64,000 nt of DNA from Certhia americana. Its lineage: Eukaryota; Chordata; Aves; Passeriformes; Certhiidae. Under the pieces are notes generated by a model. That model had not been told where the DNA came from and made no database searches. It saw only the letters and a list, made by a program, of their open reading frames with translations. The number at the start of each line of letters is the position of its first letter. The stretch's first letter is position 1. Below are positions 1-11,830 of the stretch, piece after piece. Position numbers and translations under genes: made by a program. Location: NCBI GenBank assembly GCA_018697195.1, contig CM031879.1, positions 25,665,660 to 25,729,659 on the forward strand, written 5' to 3'.

Positions 1-3000
1 TTCCCTTATTGACTGTATTACTGTTAATCATGCAGCACTAATACTTTATGGCTGAGCAGCAGGAAACCTGCTTGTTTGCTTTGTTCTGCTTGCTGCAATC
101 TGAAGTCCTCAGGAAGAGGAAATATTGCACCTCCCTAGGGTGAGATCCCTTTGGTAAAAGATGAACAGGCAATTGAAAGCAGCACCAGACAAAAAATTAT
201 GGCCAGGCCAAGTAGGATTATTATCAAAAGGTATTTTTTAAAATTTGTCTTCTAAGCAGAAAAGATTGTTCTGTCTTTAAAAACTTATTTTATTCTCTTG
301 TATTTGTCTGCTAGTAAAATATATATTTAGATATCGAGAACACAATTTTGGTAGTTTTAGTGTGTTCACTTCAACAAAAAGCTGTGGGTCCATCCACCTC
401 AAAGCCTCAGTTCATTCAAGGTCCTCTCAAAAAAAGTTGTTGGGACACAAGCAGGGAAGATTTTAATCAGTGATAGAGGGACTTGTTTTTTTTCTGATAA
501 AATGTTAGCCCCTGATAATTGGATCATCGGGCTTTCTTGGCATGTTGTTTCCTTCAGGAGAGCTAATACCAGTAGCCATCATTCAGATGAACAGATGGGA
601 ATTTGAAGATGACTTCTGCAAATAAAACCCTCAATAAATTAATAATGTTGAGACTTACCATCAAGTAGCATAAATTAATGAGATTTGAGGCAAAAACATC
701 CAAGATCATACAAAAACATGACACAATAAAGAGACTTAAGTGGCACAAAGTATTAATGTGACTGTGCCCAAACACCTTTTTATTCCTTTTTGAACAAGAG
801 CTGTACAATACCCAGCCAGGTTTCCAAAGCTTTATATGTAGAGTATACAACGGAGAGCCAGATGCTTTATCATGTCCTTTTGCTGAGATCCAAAGCTTTA
901 TCAAATTAAACATCCAATGTCATGAAAATAACCTTTGAGCTACATTGTTTTTCTTCCTCCCCAAAGAATGATGCAGTTGATCCTGCCTAAATACTGTCAG
1001 TTCTGTCTTCCTTGAAAGGAAGTTGAAAAGTCGAAAAGTTGAAAATTTACTAAGCCAGTGAACAAACCCCTATGACTTGGAGGAATTAGGAAATTGAATC
1101 TGGTCTACAGACAAGAGGAAAGAAAAAATGTGGTTTCTGACTAAGCATGCAAGGAAGTCAGGTTCATTGGAGATGAATGGGAAGACAATAGAGGAAGAAG
1201 AAGGAGCTATATAGGGGATAGAGTGTTGTAATAGAAATGGGAGAGGAAGCAATTATCCAAACTGCTGTTCAGCAGAGGTGGAATGTGAGGGCAGAAATGG
1301 AAAATGGAAAAAACAGAAAAAGTATGAGGCAAATTTCCAAAAATCTACACTTGAAATTATGATTCAGATGTATAGCATAAGAAACAGAGCAGGCTGAGTA
1401 AACAACAGCTACTGAAGAAGCAAGCAAAAGTACAAAAATATTTGGAGGCCAAAAGAGAGGAGGGCGCAAGCCACAACATGGTGGTATTAGGCATGTGATG
1501 GTCATTTTTAGACACATGAAGCAAGAAAGAGAGGAAGGACACAGACATGGGAAAGAGGTTCTGAGTTGTGATGGGAGAGAGGAGGTGATGTGATGTATGT
1601 GGATGACACAGAGGATGGGAAAAGTAAAGAGCATCCCACTTGGGACAGATATCACCAGAAAATGTCAGACTGTAAATGGAAGTGGAAATGTGTGTGCACA
1701 GCATGTGAAGAAACTGGATAGCTCTGAGATGTAAAGAAAGTAAAGTGGGAAACAGTCCAACATAGAAGAGGAAACAGTCAAGTTAGACATTAAGAAGGTA
1801 AGAAGTGTAAGAATATAACACAGAAAAGGGTTGTTGGGAGTGGCAAGTGGTATTGGACAGAAAACCAAAGAAAGTATCTGAAAAGGACAGTGAAAATACA
1901 TCTGCCCCACTTCAGCTTGCACTGTGTCAGCCTGACACAGAGGGGGAAAAGATGTTAAGTTGAAGAACACATGCAGGAAGTGCCCTGCTGCTCTCAGTTA
2001 CTGCTGTGGATCCGTAGTACCCAGGAGAAAATCCCACCATCATTTTGAATAATATTCTTCCTCCTGGAGGACATTTCATGGTTGAATGGTCTGATTTGCC
2101 TTAAAAAAGCCAATACAAAAGTCAATAAATACAGTGAGACTTTTTCTGCCAGTAGATGGACATATTTTTTCTTAGTGTCACTTTGTGTTTTAAAAGAATA
2201 GGAGACATTAAGATTCTGTCTACTTGTTCTTCTGTAAAGAGAAAAATAATGTGCTTGAACAGGACATATTAGAACACCGCACATTTGAACTCCCATCTGT
2301 GTTTTGAAGTAAGCATTTACAATCCTCAGTCTTCCACCTTTCCTACCTCTGTCACTTTCTGCTCCATCATATTAGCATTTTAATAACGTACATTGGCATT
2401 TTAAAAAATGCAGCTTTCCTGTTGCTTTTTAATTTATACAGAACAGACAGGGTCAGGCATTAAATTCCAGCATTCATTTCAGAGTTTTCTTTCCTATAAA
2501 ACAGTCTACATTTGCATGGAAACAATATAAATCAAACCCCCAAGAAACCAGAAAGCTGTCCTTGAAGTTGGTAGTAGTATTATCTTCCAGGGTTTACTTG
2601 ATTATTTCCAATGTCTGAGTATGTCTGGGTATACCTAATAAAAAGCCCATATATCATAGCCTCTATGTTTAGGGTTTCTTAAAGTCAGCAAAACTTGCAC
2701 CAAATAATGTGCTTAAATATAAAATATTAAACCTTCATGATCACCTTATTTTAAAAGGTCCTTTTGCACAGTGTCTTAGGTGAAGCACAATGTAAAATCA
2801 GACCATAAACAGCACATGTTCAGCATGTAGACAGATCAGAGTCACCCACGTTACCCTACTGAAATCCTGAATAAAAAATCCTTTGCATTATTCAGCTAAA
2901 CACACAATATTAAAAAAATACAGAAGAAAAATTTAGACATATTCAAACTCAAATCCTGTATGTTTTGTGCTGAAAATCTTAGTATTATCTATTAGGAAAT

Positions 3001-6000
3001 AGTCCCACAGTTTTCCATTTATAAGCCTAAATGTTCTTTAGAAAATTGGTTGCCAACTGAGAATTTGTGGCTGCTGAGGCAGCAGGGGCTTGTGCACCTG
3101 AGGGGCAGTTCTGTGGGGTATTAGCCAAGTCTATTTGTACCTGTGATAGTAGCACCACATGGAGTGAGGCAGGGAGGCTGCCTTGTCTGTACTTTTGTTG
3201 TATGGGCCCATACATCTAGTAAACAGAGACAAGAGAAACCTGCTTTCTCCCATAGAATAATAGAAATTCAGAAACACACAGAACAAAAGATTCTAAGGAA
3301 CAGCAAGTTCATACATTGTAGTCCTGTTTTCCTTGTGAGTACACAGCATATGCTGACATTCTCTACTTGTATGTACAGATGAATGACCCATCCAGAGATT
3401 GTTTCACATATGGAAGCATCTAGACTTCCTTAGTTCAATCTACTCATGTATTAGCAAGTTCTAAAGCAAATAATTTGTGAGCTTGAGCACAGTCAATTCA
3501 TAAGTACTATTAATGCCATTATCACTAATTTATACAACCAAAGATTGAAAAAGCCACACACTCACAAAAGAACAAACAGGAGCCTCTCAGTGGATATAGA
3601 TTATCTCTTCAGAAACAATTGAAGTCTTTGAATTGAGTCTCAGGAATTGAAGCTTTATATTCCTATACCATTTGGGGCCAAACTTTTTCTAGTTCAAGGA
3701 TAAAAGAGCTCTTCAGAACACATGGAAGTTTTCCACTTGTTTTAATTGGCTTTGGATTGGGTCCAGGGAATGAATTTTTTTATCCTGTGCTATTCATGTG
3801 CAGCTGTTCACAAATGTTACATTCAGTTTAAAAACCTATGCCTAAACAAGGATATTATGGAATCCAGTTCAAAGCTAAGATTCATCCAATTCCTTTGTCT
3901 GTTTTTCTCTCCATAACTGTCACTGGTCATGGTGTCTTAGCTGTTATTCTTTTTCTCTTTCACATCTTACTTACTCTATTTTTGTAACAGAGCTCAGGCA
4001 AAACAGATGCAGTCCATTTTAGAAAATGAGGTTTCAACATTCTACATTGGAGAAAAGGACTTCTGGACATTTTGAAATTTTTCATGGGAAGGGTCATCAA
4101 GTCTGTCTTAGAATGGCTACTAACTTTGTAGCTGGGGAAACACTTATTTTGCTGTCTCACTTTTTCTTTTTGTTGGTAAACCACTCATTAAATAGTCATT
4201 TTCAGAAGATTTTTTTTTTTATCAGAAGAACAAGTGTTCTTGATCGTCTTTGTCTTCAGAAGCCTGACATCAAGATGAAAGAATATATCAATAAAAGCAA
4301 AGATGTCACTGTTATTTATGAACAGAAACACACAGACCCCAAATAAGTTTATCAGAGGGCTTAAAAGAGGAATTATTTATTAACAAAATGGAACACCTTA
4401 TATAAGGTACTTTGCTGAATAAAAAGTGATTGGTGAATGGGAACACCACCTTCTCTATTACTATTGGCCAAGTAAGAGAAACAATATATTTTATGTTATA
4501 AAAAACAGGGATAAAAAACACCACATGTTGCTTTGAGAAAGAATATTGTTTGGAGAATATAGTTTACACAATTTCTCTTGGGAAAGTGAAAAGCTTTCCC
4601 TAGGAAAGGAAGGATACTGACAGGCCTTCAGCTGTGAAGTTTCAGAGACACAGAATTGTCAGCCCCACACAAAGTTTTCCAAGAAATGTTCCTATTTCAA
4701 TCAACTGTAATTTCCAATTTCATCTACTATGGGAAAGAAAAAAAAGAGTTCCTACAGGATGCAGTGTAAATGCAAATGAAGGCTTTGTTAAAAGTAAAAT
4801 CAAAGAAGTAGGTTGTAGGCACACAGTTTGTGGTGATTGGGAATGGGTGAAGGAGTCACACAGGTGTAATGAACATAGGATGAATGGTATAAAGGTTTGT
4901 TCAGAAGAACAAGAAGTCAGTAGTGCTTGGGGAGCTATTCATGAGGTCTATTGAATATGGTTGGTTTTATTTGAGTTTTTGAAGTCTAAGATCTGTCCAA
5001 TGGAATTCTAGATTTTAGTAATACTCTATACTTCCAGAAAATGAGACTTTGAAAGAATATGAAAAGTTGCTTTATATTCTTCATTTGCTCTTCTAGTAAA
5101 ATCTGAAGTTGCAAAGCAAGATGTTTCAGTTACAAAATGATTGTCTGATTTTTTATGGATTTTCTACTCATGCAACCCCAATGAGACCATTCTTTTTGCT
5201 TCATTGCTTTGCTTTTGGAAGCCTCCACCTCTCAAATTTAGTTTTGCTTTTCTGTAGTTCAGCTCTACACCTCTTGCCCACAGGTTTTCTTATTCTTAAT
5301 TATACCTCCATCACTTTTAAACTGTTTTCCCTAAAGGATAAAAATTTAGGTTCTGAATATTTTCTCCTAAATATATTAACTTTTTAGATAACTCTGATCT
5401 TCCAGCAGCTTTCATCTGTAACTCTGTTCCTTCTCTTCCTGCTTGTCTGTTTTATCATTATATTTTCACTGCGAAGAGCTGTTACTCTGGATGGTATTCC
5501 ATGCGTGCCCCAGCAGTGCTGAAAGTTGATGTCTTCAAACACATTTAATCTCACAGTCAGTATTATTCTTTAAATTATTTTCCTTGACGTTATTTTATGC
5601 TACACCCCTAAGGACCAAATCCTTAGCTGCTGCAAAGTGTATATTGAAATGACTGTAGCTTTATGAACTACACTAACTGCAGTATCATCTCTGTGACACT
5701 GATATTTTCCTGAAAAATTAAAAGTCCAATATTTACAACTACTAAAAAAACCCCGCTGAATCTAAGAATATAAGCTTAGTCAAAGGATAATGATATCATC
5801 AATAATTTTTGTCTTCTGAGAGGCTGATCCTAGACCAACAGAAAGTGCACAGTGTAGATGATTCTGGGCTTTCACATGATTGTTCATTCAAAGTTTATAT
5901 CTGTGAAGTGCCCTGAGTAAAGGGGACGTATTGATGGGGTGTGTTGAGATGCTGATTAGTAACTGCTGTATAAAGTTTACTGAAGAAGCTGCAAATCTTT

Positions 6001-7320
6001 ACAATTTTCAGAATGAAGATAGATAGAAATACAAATAAAGGCATATTCTGCTCAGTAGGAAAATGACAAAAGAGTAAAGCAAAGACTTTTTGCAGCTTTT
6101 GTGCTAGAAACAGGCTACAAAGTGACTGACTTTCCAGAAATTTAAAGCTGCTCCAGAATAAGGTACATTCTGTGCTGAGTCTTTCACTGCCTACATATTG
6201 TGACCTTACAAAGGGTAGAAGCTAAAAGAAACACAATTCAAGAACATCCATTTTTCTCATCACAGCTGCAGCACTATCAACAGGGCATATTGTGGGTGAT
6301 AGAGGCAAGAAATTAATACCATTTTTACAGCATGGATGTTCACACTCCTGCACTCAGTCTTTCTCTGACTCTCTCTCATATGCCTGATGATAAAACTCAC
6401 TTCAATATATCACCTATTAAGCTTCACAACCATGCAGAAGTTGACAGCAAAAGGGTCAACAACGCTTTCTTTTGGTACTCTAGAATTTAAACAAAGGGAA
6501 AATAGAAAGGAAAATGCTTCATGTTTTCTTTGAATTTTTGACATAGTGTAACAACACTCAAGCACTGCAGCCAAATGCATGACTCTGAGAAAAATTTTAA
6601 TATTAGAAACATATATTTCAAAAGCTGTAATTCAAAGAATAAGAAAAACCTGAGTTCATGCACTGAGGAATTACTATCAATATTGTTTTCCTCTCTAGAG
6701 GTTTTTGTATCTAAAGCTTTTTAACTATCAAAGAATGAGAAACTTCAAATTGGAAGTTTGGTTATCCTTAAGGTTTGGTTGGTTATCCATGGTGGGACCT
6801 AAAGCTTCCCTTCAAACAAAACCCAGAAAAACATTCTCAGACCACTAGAAGCAGTTCTGTATCTTGAGAACTCACAATTCTTGTCCCCACAGGAAATGGA
6901 ATATGATAGCAAAATTTCAAATTTTAGAGCACAACCACTATAACTACCACACCACTATTCTATGAAACTTAGTCTCAGGATGCTGCTACACTTTTAGACT
7001 TTTAGAACCCCTGGGTTTTCTTAGCCATAGTAGAGTGTGTGCCCTTCTGTTTTCCATGGATTCTTTTTATATGCACCTGGGATATTAGGCATCCTGAGGA
7101 AAAGAAAGAGAATCAGAGAAAAAAAAGCTACTCCCCAGATGAAGGTGAAATGCAGGATCCATGGCATTATGGATTTCTAGCATGCGACATAAAGATACAC
7201 AAAGAACTGAGAAGGCTCAAAGTAAAAATAAATAATGGGCTTGCAGAAAAGGAATTAATTTTCAACTCTTGCAATACTTTGCACTTAAAGAAATCACAGT
7301 GCTTAGAAGCATCCATACAG
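1..7320. other. AT-rich non-coding stretch, no gene seen
   Basis: No open frame here has a recognisable domain or a matched pair of splice sites with coding-like codon use. The longest frames, about 100-128 codons on the minus strand between 563 and 1970, lie in or next to a purine-biased block and look like by-products of composition. I see no named repeat at useful similarity. The stretch reads as intron or intergenic DNA of a bird genome. Confidence 0.6.
1080..1960. other. Purine-biased block (GA-rich plus strand)
   Basis: Across roughly 880 bases the plus strand is dominated by A and G, with many short runs such as gaggaagaag, gagaggaagg and gggagagagg. The minus strand is correspondingly pyrimidine-rich. 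This explains overlapping minus-strand frames of 60-128 codons that encode mostly Ser, Pro, Leu, Phe and Cys. No exact repeat period is visible, so it is not a simple microsatellite. It could be an old decayed repeat or neutral strand asymmetry. Confidence 0.5.
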
Positions 7321-7450
7321 AATCACAGAATATTCTGAGTTGAAAAGGTCACACAAGGATCAAGTCCATCTCAAATGAATGGCTCATAAGGAGATCAAAC
7401 ATGCAACCTTGGCCCTATTAGCACCATGCTCTAACCAACTGAGCTCATAT
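7321..7450 (-). repeat. TguSINE1-like SINE (tRNA-Ile head, CR1-type tail)
   Basis: Read on the minus strand, the element starts near 7450 with a tRNA-like head: an A-box-like gagctcagttggttagagc, the segment ggtgctaatagggcc that corresponds to the anticodon arm of tRNA-Ile(AAT), and a degraded B-box-like stretch ending in gagccattcattt. The head is followed by a CR1-like 3' tail (gatccttgtgtgacc, then caactcagaatattctgtg) ending near 7321. This head-tail fusion is the known layout of TguSINE1, which is mobilised by CR1 reverse transcriptase in songbirds. The retained anticodon-arm sequence makes this the most tRNA-like of the three copies here. It is not a functional tRNA: the stems are mutated. 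Confidence 0.88.
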
Positions 7451-10400
7451 ATTATATGAAAAATTATTGGATTTGAATAGGACACAAGTTAAAGCAAACA
7501 TTTATTTTAGAAACAAATATCTGATCATCTTTTAAATCCTTCATATATTCTTGGTCTGACTACTCTCCCCAAGGGATAGGCAATGTTTTAATACTTGATT
7601 TTGCAACATAAATGAGGGAGAGGGAGATTCTAACAAACAAACAAGATGAACTATACCTATTTAAAATTCAGTTATAGTTTTAGATCTGACTTTCACATCC
7701 ATCAAGTCAGTGAAAAGTTACTATGTTAAGAAGGTATGAATCATGCTCCACATTTAGCTATCCATCTCTTGAACTGGGGCCAGAGCCAAGTTACTCTCTC
7801 TACTTTGCATGGGATGTCTAACTTTTAGACAAGCTAAAATTAAGTGACATGAATCAAATCCATAAGTTACTTTAGGCTTTAAACGAAATCTGATATTGAG
7901 CTCTGTCCCACAGGCATAAAAATGTTTCTTAAACATCATTTTTCTTCCTAACCTTATATGTAAGAATACTGTTATCTCTCAGTACTTGAAGTTTAAAAGC
8001 TTAGCCTGAAGATAACATCTATCTTACCATGTGTGTTGCATACGGTTTTGCGGTTTTGTTTGGTTTGGGATTTTTTTAAAGACAGAAAAAAGGAAGACCA
8101 AACATAAAAAAGATGGAGCTGTACTCCACAGGATCTGAAGTTTCACTAGCTTTTTCAGCTCCTAGAGGGGAAGGATCCTTAAAAGGGGTCCATTCATTCA
8201 AGTTCCTAAGAAAGTGTGATAGTAACCATCCCATAGCCTTTGCAGAAGAGAGAAATTCATGTGTTGTTTTGCACTACAAAGCTAAGAAAGACCACACACT
8301 GCATGCTATAACCTTTCCTGTGATTGTTTCAAATATTTTTTGTCTTATTTAACCATACTGTTCATTATGGTTTTTGTATACCTAGGGAAAAAAATATTAA
8401 AAAACTTATCTTGTGCCAGTTTTCTTCCTTGGAGTATACTTGAGATAAATCTTGACATGCAAATTTGACGTGCAAATCCTTTTTTCTTGAATCCAAGGAA
8501 TTCTAAATTTTCAGAGGAGAAAAACTTCCTTCACAAATTTAACAAATAGAACAAGGACATGTATTCTAGATAATTAAACAGAATACTCTGTTCATTTTTG
8601 ACATGTTATCTTTCTACATGAAATTGAAAAATGGCCAAGCTCTGTTGTTTTTTGAGCAGTTTCAAAAATTTTTGCTCCTATGTTACATGCTTTTCTGTCC
8701 ACTTCTACATAAAAATATAGAGAAATATTTTTCATTATCTTTCTGCAAGGAATTTCTTTCCTCTACTATATGCTTAAAATCAATTAGATTTTTTTCTATG
8801 AATTTTCCATTTTTTAGCTTAATCTAAATTAATCTTCAGAAGCAAATCATTTTTGTCAGGGACAACATCTTTAATTATGAAACTTCAAAAGTGTTATAAC
8901 TGCGAAATTGATTTCAAGCAGAAAGAGATACACTGTTCTGGCTATAGCTTGCAGTCTTTCCTGCTATGCCACAATTAACAATTGTCACATCTTTTCTGAA
9001 GAAAGTTAAATGTCTTTATTTGTATTTTAGATTCAAAGAGATAAGTCCAAAGATGCACAGTAATTTTTGCGCAGTTAAGAAGAGTATAAAATATTACAGA
9101 GCTGTACTGTATTTTTAATCACTAGACTATCCTAAAAAGGAAATTATTATAAGCAGTAATATTAATTCTTCCTCTGAACATGATCTGAAGATTGGAAAAG
9201 AAGCCAGTTCCAGAATGTGTGGGCAATAGAGGCATTCTGGAAAGGACATTGTGTCACAGGCTTTTGACTCCCCTGGAGACTGTGGTTCTGTGCAGATGTA
9301 GCTGAGTGTCCATCTGACTGTGCTCCTGAGCTCAAAGGGGCAGAAATTATTTCATTTACAACCAATGAGCAACTCTTCCTGTGATAGCTGAAATTTTAAG
9401 TGAAAAATGTGCTTTCAGCATCTTCAGTTCTAACCCAAAGAGATTGTAATGAAGCTTTCTATGTACTTTGCAGAAGGGAAGAGGTAGAAGTTCTTGGAAT
9501 TCAGGTATTATTTATCCTCAGATATTTGGCATGGGTCTATAATTTTCACTTAGCATTTGTACACTCATTTTTGAATTTCATTTACCTTGGAGGTAAAAAA
9601 GAGAATACTAGAACACAGCATCTGTCCAAAAGGTCTCTATAATGCTTCTGCCTCTGCTTAGACTTCAGATTTCTGATAAATAAGCTTACCTTCAACCTGA
9701 CAGTTCAGTAAAATTTATTTTAAAACCCAAGTCTATCGAAAGCTCTCATGTGATCATCCTGGTGCATCTGAGACCTAACTGGATAAATCCCTTTAGAACT
9801 AAATCTGTTAGCATTGCCTTATTGGCTTAATCCCTGTCACCACCAATACTAGTGATGAATCCCCTGCAGCTAAGGTAAACCAGAAACAATTGTGTTTGCA
9901 TTGTTAAAATAATTAAATATTAGGGCATGCTAAGGGAATGAAATAGGCTTTCTTTTTTCATTAAAAACCTTTGAACTTTTTAAAAATCCCTTTTGCTTGA
10001 AAAATATTTTTTTTTACTCATTGATTCATAGAATTTTCTTTGCATCTTAGAAGGAATTCCACCACTTTGTGAATATAAGCAGGATACTTTGTAAATGAGA
10101 AGTAGCAGATATATTTGTCTCAAATGACTCATCTGCTTTCTTCTGCTGAGATCAGCAGCAGGCTGTTCTGCCTTGCTTTGCTCTGTACTAGGACTTACTT
10201 TTTCCGTTCATTCCTCAGTAAGAAATGGTGCATGACAGTCAAAGTCATGCCTTCCTGTGGACATGGACAGACAATTAGTTATAGGGAGGTTTTGTTCTTC
10301 TTCTGCCCTGTATATACATGGTTTTCATTTAATATAGATATACTAGGGCAAAATACTGCTAGAATTCTCTGATTTATCATTTTTAATTCTCAGAGAAAAC

Positions 10401-11391
10401 TTGAATGCCTAAAAAACTCCGTAATCTTTTAGTTCCAGGGGAAACCAAACCTCTGTCTTATATTCACAGCATTCATTAGGAGACAACCATTGAATCTGCT
10501 GTACAGAGAATGACTTTTCTCTGTCTCCTTTGTAAGGATCCTGGTTGTGATCTTTTATTTCCTCATTAAAATGATACCATCTCCTTTCCTAAGTGTGACC
10601 TGTTTCAATCTTGCAAATGTTGCTAGTATTGATCTATACCTGACTTGGAGATAATAAGGCTTTGCAACCAAACCTGTGGGATTCTGAAAGCTGCCTGCAA
10701 AGTTTGATCTTCAGCTGAAGTTAAGTGGGTTCTGCCTGTGTTTCTGTTTCTCCCAAGTGCTTTTGTCAATTGCTGCTTTAAGATATATTCAGTGCTTTTA
10801 AGAAGTGCCTTTAGTTTATTGGTACTTTACTCCTAATTATAAGACCAAGCTATATACCTTTGCTTTTAAGGCACATTTATTGGCATCCTGTCAGGCAGTA
10901 CATTGATATTTATACTTAAATTGTTGGGTTTAATGTATGACTTGGCCTTGACTCCTGTTATCTAGAAGAAGTATCGATTCTTTCTGAATCCAGTTTGCTC
11001 TGCAGACTTCAGATACAAGCTTGTTAACTGACCCATATCTTAGATCAACAACTTTGACAGAGTTTGCCTTAGGGGAAAAAGGAGGGTGTTACAAACCCCA
11101 TGTGTTGAATAGTGTGCCTTTGTGGCTTACAGAAGCCTTGGTGGTAGAACTACCTGTTTTGAATTGCTACAAAAATAGCTCAGTTCACTGACTTACACTG
11201 AGCTGTATTTAAACAAAAAACAACGAAAAACATCTCTACATTACTTTGGATAATTGCAGTATGTTTCCTTGTAGTTGAGCAGCATACCTATAATCAAACA
11301 ATCCCAGATCAAGTAGCTCAGTACTTCTGTCTTTTTTTACAGATTTTGCACTATAGTCACTCTATTTGAGTTCCCCCAGAAGGACCTGACC
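7451..11391. other. AT-rich non-coding stretch, no gene seen
   Basis: Short frames at 8113-8352, 8603-8827, 9162-9365, 9400-9642 and 10115-10372 show no domain, no coding-like bias and no supporting splice sites that I could link. The sequence ggttttgcggttttg (about 8043-8060) is a minor GGTTTTG-type low-complexity patch. No mobile element is recognisable in this interval. Confidence 0.55.
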
Positions 11392-11514
11392 CTGAGATTA
11401 GCTCATTCAGTTAGAGCATGGTGGTCGAGGGTCCAATCCACATATGGGCCATTCATTTTAGAGATGGATCAGATGATCCTTCTGGGTCCCTTCCAACTCA
11501 GGCTATTCTGTGAA
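11392..11514 (+). repeat. TguSINE1-like SINE lacking the anticodon arm
   Basis: The head reads gattagctcattcagttag then agcatggtgg, then jumps to gagggtccaatccacatatg and ggccattcattt. Compared with a tRNA-Ile-like head, about 17 bases covering the anticodon arm are missing between the A-box and B-box regions. The CR1-like tail follows: gatgatccttctgggtcc, then cttccaactcaggctattct, ending gtgaatgg. It is truncated or mutated at the terminal ATTCTGTGA-type repeats. It has the same orientation as the CR1 fragment about 180 bp downstream, but no continuity between the two is visible. Confidence 0.88.
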
Positions 11515-11689
11515 TGGAAAATCTGTATTTCCTTTGCTAAGATTATCAAAACCTCATCAATCACACTAAATTACTGATGGGCTACCAAGAAACCACAGGA
11601 AAACTGAGGATTTCTGACCAGGAGAGTCGAGAACTTGAGGTCTGGGATACTAGAAGTTGGAGGGTGGTGTTCAGTGGGACTGTCCAAAC

Positions 11690-11830
11690 TAGTGAAGGAA
11701 TGAAACTCATGACAGGTCCTACACCTGGATAATGGCAATCCCAGACCTGGCTAGAGGCTGGATGCAGAATGAGAGCAGCCATGCAGGAGAAGGACTTGGG
11801 GGTGACCATTGATGTAAACAAGCCAGCAAT
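11690..11830 (+). mobile_element. CR1 LINE fragment, ORF2 reverse-transcriptase C-terminal part
   Basis: The plus strand carries ggtcctacacctggataatg, then gcaatcccagacctgg, then gagagcagccatgcaggaga followed by aggacttgggggtgacc. In translation this resembles the CR1 ORF2 segment with the VLHLG-GNP motif followed by EKDLGV, which lies downstream of the catalytic part of the reverse transcriptase. Stop codons and drift interrupt the frame, and both 5' and 3' ends of the LINE are missing, so this is a dead internal fragment. The sequence just upstream (11600-11690) may belong to the same insertion, but I cannot align it by eye. A 105-codon open frame on the opposite strand (11582-11899) is an artefact of this repeat. 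Confidence 0.72.

Noticed and set aside
1269..1970. Minus-strand frames of 101-128 codons as genes
   Set aside because: They fall in the purine-biased block, overlap in different registers, and show no motif or splice support.
7380..7450. Functional tRNA-Ile gene
   Set aside because: The tRNA-like part is a SINE head: stems are mispaired, there is no intact acceptor stem, and a CR1-type tail is fused to it.
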